The notes beneath the pieces are model-generated. The model worked only from the letters and a program-made list of their open reading frames with translations, was not told the DNA's origin and did no database searches. The position numbers and the translations under genes were made by a program. From positions 17,458,835-17,522,834 of the forward strand of contig OY992832.1 in NCBI GenBank assembly GCA_963921425.1: a stretch of 64,000 nt of DNA, given 5' to 3'. How positions within the stretch are numbered: the stretch's first letter is position 1; each line of letters opens with the position of its first letter. Shown piece by piece: positions 11,681-27,214 of this stretch. Source of the stretch: Dryas octopetala. Lineage: Eukaryota > Streptophyta > Magnoliopsida > Rosales > Rosaceae.

Positions 11681-13570
11681 TTCCGTTACCATTTTCTTGA
11701 GATTTGGTTCAAGAAAATGGTAACTTGAATTAAGAATATGGTAACTTGGTATATAACTATAGAAGCAGTTTTGTTCAGAATTTTGGATTGCATGTCCAAA
11801 CCTGATTGTCAAACAGGAGCGTGTATTTAGAAGTCTAATAATGCAATTGCCTTTTCGTCTACACGCAGTTGCAGTGCGAAACGATTTTTGGCCCAGTGAT
11901 GAAATTACCATTTTTTTGATGTTGGGTTCAATAAAATGGTAACTTGGATCAAAAAAATGGTAACTTACAAATTTTTGACAAAAAGTTACCATTTCTGGAG
12001 AACAAAAATCAAGAAAATAGCAACTTTGGTCAAGGTTGGGCTTGGTTACCACTTTCTTGATCAAAGTTACCATTTTCTTGATCAAACGATCAAGAAAGTG
12101 GTAACGTATTTAGCCCCACCGATTTGCTTACCAGTTTCTTGAGGATTAGTTCAAGAAAATGGTAACTTGGGTCAAGAAAATGGTAACTTACCATTTCTTG
12201 AGCTAAACTTACCATTTCTTGAGAAAAATAATCAATAAAATGGTAACTTTGGTCAAGATTTGGCTTGGTTACCACATTCTTGACTGTGGTTACCATTTTC
12301 TTGATCGAATGATCAAGAAAGTGGTAACGTTTTTTTGCCCCACTGATTTGGTTACCATTTTCTTGAGGTTTGGTTCAAGAAAATGGTAACCTCAATCAAG
12401 AAAATGGTAATTTACCATTTCTTGAGCTAAAGTTACCATTTCTTGAGGAAAAAAAACAAGAAAATGGTAAGTTTGGTCAAGATTGGGCTTGGTTACCACA
12501 TTCTTGAACCAAGTTACCATTTTCTTGATCGAATGATTAAGAAAGTAGTAACAACACTGATTTGGTTACCATTTTCTTGAGGATAGGTTCAAGAAAATGG
12601 TAACTTGGATCAAGAAAATAGTAACTTACCATTTCTTGAGAAAAAGTTACCATTTCTTGAGAAAAAAAAACAAGAAAATGGTAACTTTGGTCAAGGTTGG
12701 GATTGGTTACCACTTTCTTGATCCAAGTTACCATTTTCTTGATTGAATGATCAATAAAGTGGTAACGTTTTTTGCTTGGCTAATTTGGTTACCATTTTCT
12801 TGAGGATTGGTTCAAGAAAATGGTAACTTTGATCAAGAAAATGGTAACTTACCATTTCTTGAGAAAAAGTTACCATTTCTTGAGAAATAAAATCAAGAAA
12901 AGGGTAACTTTGGTCAAGGTTGGGCTTGGTTACCACTTTTTTGATCGAAGTTACCATTTTCTTGATCAAATGATCAAGAAAGTGGTAATGTTTTTTGTTT
13001 GGCTGATTTGCTTACCATTTTCTTGAGGATTGGTTCAAGAAAATGGTAACTTGGATCAAGAAAATGGTAACTTACCATTTCTTGAGAAAAAGTTACTATT
13101 TCTTGAGGAAAAAATCAAGAAAATGGTAACTTTGGTCAAGATTGGGCTTGGTTACCACATTCTTGAACCAAGTTACCATTTTCTTGATCGAACGATCAAG
13201 AAAGTGGTAACGGTTTTTGCCCCACTGATTTGTTACCATTTTCTTGATGTTTGGTTCAAGAAAATGGTAACTTTGATCAAGAAAATGGTAACTTACTATT
13301 TCTTGAGAAAAAGTTACCATTTCTTGAGGAAAAAAATCAAAAAAATGGTAATTTTGGTCATGATTGGGCTTGGTTACCACATTCTTGAACCAAGTTACCA
13401 TTTTCTTGATCGAATGATCAAAAAAGTGGTAACTTGGTTTGAGGCAAGGTTTTAGTTACCATTTTCTTGATGTTTGGTTCAAGAAAATGGTAACTTCGAT
13501 CAAGAATATGGTAAGTTACCAAATCTTGATCAAGAGTTACCATTATCTTGAAGGATGCATCAAAAAATTG
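11680..13570. repeat. Tandem array of about 222-bp palindromic-motif units (array 2)
   Basis: This is the same family as array 1. The landmark GATCAAGAAAGTGGTAAC recurs near 12089, 12312, about 12533, 12752, 12972, 13194 and 13417, giving a spacing of about 222 bp. The motif TTACCATTTTCTTGA and its complement alternate throughout. One open frame of 141 codons (13030-13455) runs through two units but consists entirely of the repeat. The array ends in degenerate motifs near 13560, just before a 21-base T run. Confidence 0.85.
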
Positions 13571-13603
13571 GTAAAACTTGTTTACCAGTTCAGCAGGTTA
13601 TCA

Positions 13604-15320
13604 TTTTTTTTTTTTTTTTTTTTTGGTGCAGGCATTGCATGCCTGCTGTCATGATAGAAGGTCCCCATCAGCGGTTGTGACACATATATGGTTGGTTAGA
13701 AGACGCATAAGAAGAAAATAAACTAAATTTAGAGGTCATATGATCAGTCGCTCATGTATCTATTATCCAAGAGTCTTTGAAAGACTTACCATATACACTT
13801 AAACAATACCCAAAGTTACCTGAGGTAGTGGCTAAGGAAGTAGAAGCCCATGTAGATCCGTTACCGGAAAGCAAGCGAGTACACTCTTGGATTACTTGTT
13901 CCATCTGAGTAGAGGAGAGTTGGGCAGACGGATCACTAGAGGATGCGAGATGGGCCTTAGGACCAGAATGACCACCCTTTTCACCGCCTCCCTTGCTGCC
14001 CTCACCCTTTTCGCCCTTCTTTCCAGGCCACCAAGGTGGGTAACCATTAAGTTTGAAGCATTGCTCCCTCACATGTCTAGTTTGGTGACAATAATCACAA
14101 ACCAAAGAAGATTTAGTACTTTTAGCTACATTACCATAAGCCACATTAGGTGATAGAGCAACATGATGCGCATGTGGCTGATATATTGGTGGTTGCTGAG
14201 ACATGCGATTGGAAATAGAGACTAGGGCAGATCCTTCTGAAACCGGTGGCACGATCATTGCAGATCGATTAAGAACTTGAGCACAAACATAAGCATAAGC
14301 TTCATGAAGGGAGGGAAAAGGACTAATACCAAGCACCTGTGTGCAGACCTGATCAAGATCTGGACTAAGTCCAGCAAGAAACCCAAACGTACGTTCCTTT
14401 TCAATCCGCTTAATCAACAAAGCAGTGTCATTTGTACACTCCATCTCACAAGGCTGATAATAATCAAGTTCTTGCCACAAGGCTTGTAAGACATTGTAAT
14501 ATGCCTCCAAAGTTTTTCCCTGATGAGTCGTAGCATGAATCCGGCGCTTCAACTTATAAATATGGGCATCATAGCCTCCAGCAGAACAAGTTTGAGTAAC
14601 AGCGTCCTAAATAGCCTTGGCGGAGCTGAGACGCATAAACCCAAGACTTAAATCAGGAGTCATGGTCTGAAAGAGCCATGATCGAAGCAGTGAATCTTCT
14701 TCCATCCAAGTTGTAAAACCTGGATATGAAATTGCAGGTTGTCGCCGATCACCTGTTAGATATCCCAATCGGCCTTTTCTAGTGATATATAACTTCACAA
14801 AATTGGACCAAACCAAATAGTTAGTGCCATCAAGTTTATGAGGTATAAAGTGGGCATTCATCAAGTCTTGATGATCGTGCAATGCCGTCAGTCATTTTGG
14901 TAAAGACCTGGGTTTAGAGATGCCAAAATTGCAGAAGGAAAGCAGAGAATCTTTGATACACAGTCTGATCTGTGAATGGTTGTGTTTGCAATTTCTGTGG
15001 TGGTGGGTATGGCTGAGTAATTAGAAATTTGGGATATTTTCAGTGAACCCTTATTTTCAGAATTCCTCTCTAGAGAGCTCTGATACCATGAAAATTTCTC
15101 TAAAGTTATAGGAATAAATTTAGATGTCTATTCTTCTCCTTTTGGAGGTAATTTATACTATACAATCTGATTATACAATAGGAAGATAATTAAGCTAAGA
15201 AGTCAACTTTCCTGATTACATGCTAATTACATAAAATCAATATTTTCTATATACAGCAGAACGCACAAGTCAACAAATATAATGTAGCATTCATTCACCT
15301 ACATATGACATATTGGTATT
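13604..15320 (-). mobile_element. Copia-type LTR retrotransposon remnant: LTR part, PBS, gag, start of protease
   Basis: On the minus strand the order is LTR sequence, then a primer-binding site, gag and the beginning of pol. The PBS, complementary to 15077-15088, reads TGGTATCAGAGC, the standard initiator-Met tRNA site of many plant Copia elements. The LTR's inner edge (CA) lies at about 15089; its outer edge is not defined but lies near or before 15320. Sequence related to pol stops soon after the protease motif, and the minus strand then ends in 21 A residues (T run at 13604-13624). The element is 3'-truncated and non-functional. No target-site duplication was found. Confidence 0.7.
13752..14882 (-). 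pseudogene. Copia gag pseudogene with zinc knuckle
   Basis: The N-terminal part (14882-14607) carries the HKLDGTNYLVWS motif typical of Copia gag. An in-frame TAG near 14610 interrupts it, and the same frame continues (14552-13752) through a UBN2-like gag region to a CCHC zinc knuckle (C-D-Y-C, then H and C with 2-4-4 spacing) and a lysine/glycine-rich linker. It ends at WIIDT, where the glycine codon of the protease DTGA motif has become TGA. The flanking frame still reads a recognisable protease start beyond that stop. Two nonsense changes and the missing pol make it dead. Confidence 0.75.
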
Positions 15321-15516
15321 GCAATAGCAAACAATGCTAAACAGAAACCATTGTTGTCGCACCACAATTGCCACTCATATTTACAGATTAGGGACATTTA
15401 AGTATTTAACTATTGCAATGCCATCACTCGTATTAGAAATATTACAGTTAAATGTAATCATATTGAATACATTAGCTAAACAGAAAAATGTACATATCTT
15501 AGCTTTTTTCGACCGG

Positions 15517-15557
<41 letters not shown>

Positions 15558-15957
15558 CAGAAAAAATCCCCTGTTTCAGTGCAATATTTTAATATATGTA
15601 TCTAAATATTTATCAGATGCAATACTGAAGTGCAGTTTGTACTCCCTGCCGTCTGGGCTGGGTGGTGCAACCGATTAATGGAGAGAAGGGGTTTTCCTAC
15701 TTTAGCTATGCTGCGATGGCAGTGCTAACCAAATCTGAACTTTGTCACTGAGTCATAGTCAACATCACAGACAAGTAACAAAGACTTGACTTGAGCCACC
15801 TTTTAGATATTTAATTGTCGTGCGCCATTGACTAAATGTGCCATGTGGGGTTGAATTCAAAGTAGTAGAATTGTCAACAAGATCATACAAATATCACAGA
15901 TTCAATGTACCCAACAAACATCACTGATTATTCATCATACATGCAGATGCCCAGAAA
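15321..15957. other. Intergenic / promoter region of the first S-domain receptor kinase
   Basis: The stretch contains a poly(A) run of about 37 residues near 15518-15554 and otherwise AT-rich sequence. No clear TATA box could be assigned with confidence. It must contain the promoter of the gene starting at 15958, but no specific element is recognised. Confidence 0.3.
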
Positions 15958-18900
15958 ATGTTTTTGAATGCTTTGCTTGTGTTCCTTCTCTTCCCACTCT
16001 GCACATCCAGGGACACCATAACATGGAACCAACATGTGAAGGATGATGGTGACCTTTTGGTGTCCAAAGAAAACAACTTCAAATTAGGCTTCTTCAGCCC
16101 CGGAAACTCTACCTACCGGTATGTTGGAATTTGGTATGCTCAAATATCAGAGAAAACAGTGGTATGGGTTGCAAACAGAAACAATCCGATCAACGATACC
16201 TCTGGTGTCCTTACGATCAACAGGTATGGAAAACTGGTTCTTTATGCTTACAATATGGAGAACACTCCTATATGGTCCACAAATGTGTCAGTACAAACCA
16301 CAAGCACTTGCACAGCTCATCTATTAGATACAGGAAATTTAGTTCTGTTCCAGGCCAATAAGAGTGAAAGCTTTATGTGGCAAAGTTTTGATTATCCTAC
16401 TGATACTCTACTCCCAGGAATGAAAGTTGGGTTGAATTTGAAAACTGGGCTAGAATGGGTGTTAACATCTTGGAAGTCACTAGATGACCCTGCAACAGGG
16501 GACTATACCTTCAGGCTCTATTTGAATCCGACTGCAACCCCGCAATTTTTTCTGTATAAAGGTTTGACTCCGCATTGGCGAAGTGATCCTGTGCCATGGC
16601 ATAATTTTGTAAGTAATCACGAAGAAATGTATTATATTCTTGTAAATAATAACACCTCTGTAATTTTTAGAGAAGTGTTGAGTTTTTCTGGGTTGCTGCA
16701 TCAAGTAACATGGGATGATGGTGACCCTCAATGGAAGGAACTCTGGGGTGCACCAAAATACCGGTGTGACCAGTATGGACAGTGTGGTGCCTACAGCAAA
16801 TGCAGCCCTGACAATATTAATATGTTTCAGTGTGAGTGTTTACCAGGGTATGAACCAAAATCTGTAAATGATTGGGAGAGGAGAGATGGCTCAGGTGGAT
16901 GTGTGAGTAAACGAGTTGGAGTGTCAAAGTGTGGGAATGGAGAAGGGTTCGTGAAGGTGGCACGGGCAAAAGATCCAGACACAATTAAAGCAGCACGGTT
17001 GGAAACAAGTATGAGTGCTAAAGAATGCAGGCAGGAGTGCTTAAGGGATTGTTCATGCACGGCATTTATGAGCCTAGAACTTGAAGGGAGAATTGATTGC
17101 TTGACATGGTATGGTGAGTTGATGGACATTTTAGTGCACTCAGAGGTTGGACGGGATCTATATGTTCGCGTGGATGCAATCGAGCTAGGTACTACTTTGC
17201 TTGCCAAGGAAAACTTCCAATTATAAATTTTGCTGAATAACAATTATGATTTTTTTTAATTATTGATAATGTCATTCGGAATGCAAAAACAACTGAGCAT
17301 GAAGGAACTTCATCTTAACACTGTTATGAGGATTTAATTTCTCTTCAGATTTATTGTATGCTTCTTATAGTCCTCTTCTGCTAGCATCAACAATTATGGT
17401 GCTTTATAACGAAGCTGACCCTTGCTTCAGCAAACCTTTGTACAGATAAATTCCCTGGATGGACTATGAATCCATGAATAATTTTAGCAGCAGAACATCT
17501 GTTTAGTGGTTTCTTTTACCCTCAAATAATTTCAGTGGTCCACAGGACAGAATTTCATGGAATCTATTAAACTTACTGAAATGGTTTTGGTGTCCATGTA
17601 AGTTCTCTTTGTCATTGTTTTCTAATCCTTTGTCCCACTCTTATATGTAGCTGAGAATGCCAGAAAATCAAAAGGTTTTTTCCGAAGGAGGGGTATGGTG
17701 GCTATTCCAATCTCGTCTGTTCTGCTGGCATTGGTACTAATCATTATGTTTGCCTGTTGGCAGCTTAAGAAAAAGAGGAAGACTAAAGGTATGAAAAGTA
17801 CTCTGATATTTTGAATTGTTTTAACTGTTTTAGTTATCATGCAAAGCTGCGAGTATATATTCTATGACAAAAAAAAAAAAAAAATTTCCATATTTGATCC
17901 TCTGGATAAAAGCAAGGTGCTCATGGAAGTTGTTGATGATAACACCTGTGCAGTCTATAAACCACATCAAAATATATGAACATAAGCGAGATCCATCTGT
18001 GTCATAAAGAATTTTCATTCACAATGTCATTTTGTCAGTGGAGTTAGAATAGTGAAGAGAAAATGATGTAGACAATAATTTTCTCTTGTGATAGCAAAGA
18101 CTTTGTGATGGTAGAAGAACTTGAGGAAACTACAAGACACCCAGAATTGCAGTTTTTCCATCTGCGTACATTAGTAGCAGCCACAGACAACTTCTCTCCT
18201 GTCAATAAACTTGGCCAAGGTGGTTTTGGCTCTGTTTATAAGGTAAGTTCCAATTTAGATTCCCTAAACATTCATAATTCAGTGATTTCTTCTAAGTAGT
18301 AAAAAATACTCTTGTTCTGTTTTTTTTTTTTTTTTTTTTTTTCCTTTTTACCATTCTTCTTTAATTAATAACTCTATAATTGCTCCTCAAAAGTGATGAT
18401 TATGTGAAAGCTTAATACCGAATCACACTTTCAGGGTCAGTTACCAAATGGACAGAAGATTGCTGTAAAAAGATTGTCCAAAACTTCAGGACAAGGGATT
18501 GAAGAATTTAAAAATGAAGTTGTGCTGATAGAGAGACTCCAACACAGGAATCTTGTGAAACTTTTAGGCTGTTGTATACAAGGAGAAGAAAGGTTGTTGA
18601 TCCTTGAATACATGCCGAACAAAGGCTTGGACTCCTTACTTTTTGGTATGTCTAAAGGAATTTAAGGAAATATTCGTTTGTTTATGCGATTTCTGAACTT
18701 ATGAATATATTTGAAACTTCTTACCAAAATGTACAACATTGGTTTACATGAGAGCCAAATATCTTGATGTAGATGACACAAGAAGGTCCTTCTTGGATTG
18801 GAAAAAGCGCTTTGAAATTATCAATGGGGTTGCTCGTGGGATTCTGTATCTTCACCAGGACTCAAGACTGAGGATTATACATAGAGATCTAAAAACAAGC

Positions 18901-19647
18901 AATGTTCTTCTAGATGCTGAGATGAACCCAAAAATTTCAGATTTCGGCATGGCCAGAATATTCCATGGAGACCAACTGCAGGATAGGACGAACAGAGTTG
19001 TTGGAACATAGTAAGAATCATACTTGCACTCAACACTCTTGGAATAAATCACCATAATGTCACCTTCCATATTCATTTTACTTTTCTTTTGCTGTAACAT
19101 TTTTCTCGTTTCCAGTGGCTATATGTCACCAGAGTATGCAGTGTTTGGGAGATTTTCAATGAAATCAGATGTCTTTAGTTTTGGGATCATATTATTGGAG
19201 ATTATAAGCGGCAAGAAAAACAACGGCTCTTATCAGGAGAATCATTCCCTGAACTTGATAGGACATGTAAGTAACAGAAATTCTGCTAAGAATCTACCCT
19301 TTGTACTTATTCATCCCTTTTCAATACGATACTGTCAACTACAGGTTTGGAAGCTGTGGAAAGAAGACAGAGCCTTAGAAATTGTGGATTCATCACTAGA
19401 GTCATGTCAGTGTGATGAAGTCATGAGATGCATTCAAGTTGGGCTCTTGTGTGTGCAAGAAGATTCAATGGACAGACCAACCATGTCCGCCGTTGTTTTC
19501 ATGTTGAGTGGTGAAGCATCTCTTCCATCTCCGAAGCAGCCTGCATTTGTCTTCCGAAAAAATTCCTATGATGATGCTGATCCATCAAATCCAGAAGGAA
19601 TATATTCTACCAACGACTTGACAATAACTAAAGTTGAAGCTCGATAA
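15958..19647 (+). CDS. G-type lectin S-receptor-like Ser/Thr kinase (RKS1/At1g11410-like), intact, 7 exons
   Basis: Predicted cell-surface receptor kinase of 799 residues. Exons by splice consensus and phase: 15958-17188, 17651-17788, 18115-18242, 18435-18645, 18773-19010, 19116-19266, 19345-19647. An alternative in-phase acceptor (18100) would add five residues to exon 3. Signal peptide about 1-17, B-lectin domain from about 25, S-locus glycoprotein region about 200-260, EGF-like cysteines from about 269, PAN domain about 323-408, one transmembrane helix about 427-448, kinase from about 480. Kinase motifs are complete: GQGGFG loop (490-495), catalytic Lys in IAVKRL (about 511), HRD (about 606-608), DFG (about 626), MSPEYA. 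It is therefore an RD-type, probably active kinase. Length and intron phases fit the family. Ligand and pathway are unknown; relatives act in immune signalling or self-recognition. Confidence 0.9.
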
Positions 19648-19687
19648 CCATGCAGGCTCTTGCTTTTATAATTCGCAAAATTGTTAC

Positions 19688-22385
19688 TGCCAGGGTATCA
19701 ACCAAAGTCTTTCGGGGATTAGTATCAGGGAGATGGGTTCGAAGGGTGTGTGAGTAAGTGCATGGAAATGTCAGTGTAGGAATGGAGAAGGATTCGTGAA
19801 GGTGGAATGTCTGAAGCTTCCAGATGCATCAATATCAGCTTGGTTGGACATAAACATGAGTGACGCGGGATGCAGGCAGGCATGCCTGAGGAATTGTTCA
19901 TGTGTCGCATATGCAGGCTCAAAAATTGATGGAGTAGGTGGTTGCTTGGCATGGTATGGTGCATTGATGGACATTTTAGTGTTTTCAGAGGGAGGACGTG
20001 ATTTATATGTTTGGGCGGATGAAATTGAATTAGGTACTATTTTCCTAGGAACCAAATTTGGTATTCATGTCTGTTATAAAAGTTTCCAGAATGAAATCAT
20101 AATTTTGTCAATCACAATAATGCACTTAAAAGGCAGAAAACTTGAGTTGTGAATGATAGAATTTCATATTAGCAACAGCCAACAGGAGATTTTATTCTGC
20201 TTAGATGTATTGTTTTCTTGTCATAATTTTTTGCTTTAACAACATGTGATAGGGTAGAATGAGGCTGACCCTATGTTCTGCAAACTTGACTGTCTTAGTA
20301 GTTCCAGCCAGAAAAACATCTCTTGGTTTTGTTTCTCCCCTCAAATTTCAGAGGCTCACTCCCAACATTTGTAGAATTTGTAAAATTTACTGGAACTTTC
20401 TAGTTTACTTGTAAGTTCTCCTTGTCATGGTGTTCCTTTTGTCTTTTTCACTCTCACTTGCGGCTGAGAACACCAAAAAATCAAGAGGCTTCCTCAGAAG
20501 GGTGGGAATGCTTGCTATTCTGATTTTGTCTGGTTTGCTAGTACTGTTTTTTCTCATCATGTTTGCCTATTCGTGGCTTATGGAACAGAGAAAGACAAAA
20601 GGTACGTATGAGAGTTTCATCTCCAGTGAATATCAATTCCATGAAGAAAAGACAATTTATTTGGTCCATTAGTGTTTTTATCATCATATTGTCAATGTCG
20701 TCAGGAGAGTGAGAAGAAAATGGGGTAGACAATACCTTCAATTTCGTGATTGCATTTAGTCTATTGTGGCAGATGAATTAGAGGACACTAGTAGACACCC
20801 AGATTTGCAATTTTTCCATCCGACTGCAATAATAGCTGCAGCAGACAACTTCTCTCTGGTTAACAAACTTGGAGAAGCTGGTTTTGGCTCTGTTTATAAG
20901 GTGAAGTCCCAATTTAAATTTCACAGGAATTTTGAAATTGGAAGTCACAATATTAAAATGAACATTGGAACCACAATTAATTTGAGGTTTATTGCCCAAA
21001 AAATGATGACTATGTGTCCTCCTGATAATATGAAAACAGAACTGTTTCCTTTTTTAGAATGATGATTAATTATGTGAATGATTGACATCAGATTATTGTT
21101 TCAGGGGGAGTTATCTAATGAACAAAAGATTGCTGTGAAAAGATTGGCCAAGAGTTCAAGGCAAGGGAGTGAAGAATTCAAAAATGAAATTGTGCTGATT
21201 GCGAAACTTCAACACAGGAATCTTGTGAAACTGTTAGGATGTTGTATACAGGGAGAAGAAATGATGTTGGTCTATGAGTACTCGCCAAATAAAAGCTTGG
21301 ACTCTTTTCTTTTTGGTATGTCTTGGAAGAAACATTTATTTCCGCCATTTGTTTTCTGCCAGCTCTGAAGTTATGACCATGTTTAAAAGAATATATTTGA
21401 AATTGCCTTCCTTAAAGTGTATGATTACCTGCATGAAAGACAAAATCTTGATGTAGATCGAACAAGAAGGTCCTTCTTGGATTGGAGAAATCGGTTTGAA
21501 GTAATCATTGGAGTTGCTCGTGGGATGTTGTATCTCCATCAAGACTCAAGGTTGAGAATTATCCACAGGGATCTAAAAACCAGCACTGTTCTTCTAGATT
21601 CTGACATGAAGCCAAAAATTTCAGATTTTGGTATGGCCAGAATATTCAATGGGGACCAACTACAAGATAACACGAATAGAGTTGTTGGGACATAGTAAGT
21701 ATTGAAATTTTATTTTTTATTTTTTCTGAGTAAGTATCGAACTTGCACACACAAATTTGTGTAACAGAGCTAAATGATCACCTCTTCATATTCTTAATTT
21801 TTACTTTTGGCATATGCAGCTGTCACCAGAGTATGCAGCATATGGAAAATTTTCAACAAAGTCGGTTGTGTTTAGTTTTGGGGGCACATTGTTGGAGATT
21901 GTAAGTGGGAAGAAAAACAATAGTTTTTATCAGAAGGATAATTCCCACAATTTGATAGGACATGTAAGTAACAGAAATTTATGCTAATTCTACACATCTA
22001 ACCTTTGTACTTATTGTATTCTTTCTTCGTCTCTTAGACAATGCTGTGAACTACACAGGTTTGGGACTTGTGGAGAGAACAGAGAGCCTTAGAAATTATG
22101 GATTCCTCACTAGAGTCATATCATATTGATGAAGTCCTGAGATGCATCCAAATTGGGCTGTTGTGCCTAGAGGAAGATGCAATGGATCCACCGACTATGT
22201 CAGAAGTTGTTCTCATGTTGAGAGGTGAAAGAGCTCTTGCATCCCCTCAACAGCCAGCATTCGTCTTCAAAGCAACTTTCTGCAGCAATGCTAATTCAAC
22301 AACAGCAGGGGGATCTTATTCCGCTAATGATGTGACAATTACTAAATGTAGGTCGATAATTAAAGATGTGCGTGGCTGCATATAA
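19688..22385 (+). pseudogene. 5'-truncated S-domain receptor kinase pseudogene
   Basis: Sequence homologous to the gene at 23247-26924 starts abruptly at about 19688, only about 40 bp after the upstream gene's stop codon, within the stretch just after the EGF-like domain; lectin and S-locus domains are absent. Relics: part of exon 1 (to 20033, with a TGG-to-TAG stop near 19720), exon 2 (20464-20601), exon 3 (20773-20900), exon 4 (21105-21315), exon 5 (21457-21694), exon 6 (about 21821-21963) and exon 7 (22059 on). The exon 2 acceptor is GG instead of AG, the glycine loop reads GEAGFG, exon 6 has lost 7 bp at its start (frameshift), the conserved SDVFSFG reads SVVFSFG, and the C-terminus is frameshifted. 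It cannot make a functional receptor. Confidence 0.88.
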
Positions 22386-23246
22386 ACTTATAGCTTTGAA
22401 TAGTTGGTAAGAAAAGCATACGTTGGGGTTTCCTCTACAAAGTTGACTTTTGATTGCTGATGTTCTAGAAATCAAGATATTCAATGCGTTTAGAAGTCTA
22501 CGGTATTTGTGTCTTTGTGATTTTGGAGGAATTTGGTGGGCCAGCTGATGCCTCATCTTTCTTCTGTAGTTGGCCATTGTAACTCAATCATTTTCATGTA
22601 AACTCAGAAGCTAAACTTTCTCCCAATAATTATAATATTTTATTTTCTGTTGATTGAAGGTGGAAGAATTCTCGAACTTGTTTAATGCAGGTTCCTTTCC
22701 TTGAAATGTTCAAAGGCTAGATCCATTTTTTTTATTAGTCTTTCCCATTTTGTCACCTTCTGAAACCGGTTACCCACACAGTAAACATATACTGTCTCAG
22801 AGTGTGTGTGGTGTGGAGATGGAGTTTACTGTGTATGTTTTCAACGCTTGGCAACCTGAGTTATTTTAGAATTGGTTAAGTTATTATCTCAACGTCAACA
22901 ACCAAAAAAAGATGTTATCAGCGTCAATAGCCCAAAAAGGCAAGCTGATACCTGCAGTAACAGTCTAAGAGTGTTGAAGAAATAAAATGAAAGGACCTAC
23001 AACATTTTTTATAGTTTATTGACCAACATCAGCTTGTGTGTAAAGACAATTGATTCAGACTTGAAGTTGAATATTTCAAAATACATCTGAGTAGGTCATT
23101 TGTTCCAATTCAATCTGATTTTGCTGATTTATTTTTCTAATACTCATCCAGATGCTTATTGGGTTTCAATATAGGATATGGCTTGAAGAAGATAACTTGG
23201 TATTTTTCTAAAAACTCTGTATTTTCCAACAGGAAGTTGACCAAAA
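22386..23246. other. Intergenic spacer / promoter of the second intact receptor kinase
   Basis: AT-rich with no open frame of note. It must contain the 3' flank of the pseudogene and the promoter of the gene at 23247. Imperfectly palindromic words such as ACAGTAAACATATACTGT (about 22780) and AGTTTACTGTGTATG (about 22823) are present, but no defined element is recognised. Confidence 0.3.
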
Positions 23247-26924
<3,678 letters not shown>

Positions 26925-27214
26925 AGATGCAGGCCCTCAGTGGCTGCATATTGACTGCGTGGATGAGAATTTGGTGAACAGACCTGCACATAAGAAAAAA
27001 GAAAAAGAAACGTAAATTTTCTTTTGATTATGAAATCTGTTTATTCAATTGTTCCACTGCTCAAGCGCTGCTAATCTGGGATGGAAACCACTTGTAAATT
27101 GCAGATGACATGTAGTTTTACAAAACAAAAACCGACATTGTTTGCTTGAGGCAACATGTATCTTTTATTTCTTTTTCTTGCTAAGTTACATAATATTATA
27201 CATATATACCACCA
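26925..27214. other. Intergenic spacer between convergent receptor kinases
   Basis: About 290 bp between the stop of the plus-strand gene and the broken 3' edge of the minus-strand pseudogene. AT-rich; shared 3' flank, no recognisable element. Confidence 0.4.

Noticed and set aside
1..13600. A CRISPR-like array
   Set aside because: The repeats are eukaryotic 223-bp tandem units with internal inverted motifs. There are no unique spacers and no cas genes, and the window is clearly a plant genome.
18739..18772. Starting exon 5 of the first kinase gene at the ATG near 18739, or at an acceptor by the GAGAGCC word
   Set aside because: Those choices give the wrong phase or no AG. The acceptor CTTGATGTAG at 18763-18772 keeps phase and gives the expected [10 protein letters not shown] start, and the same site works in the paralogues.
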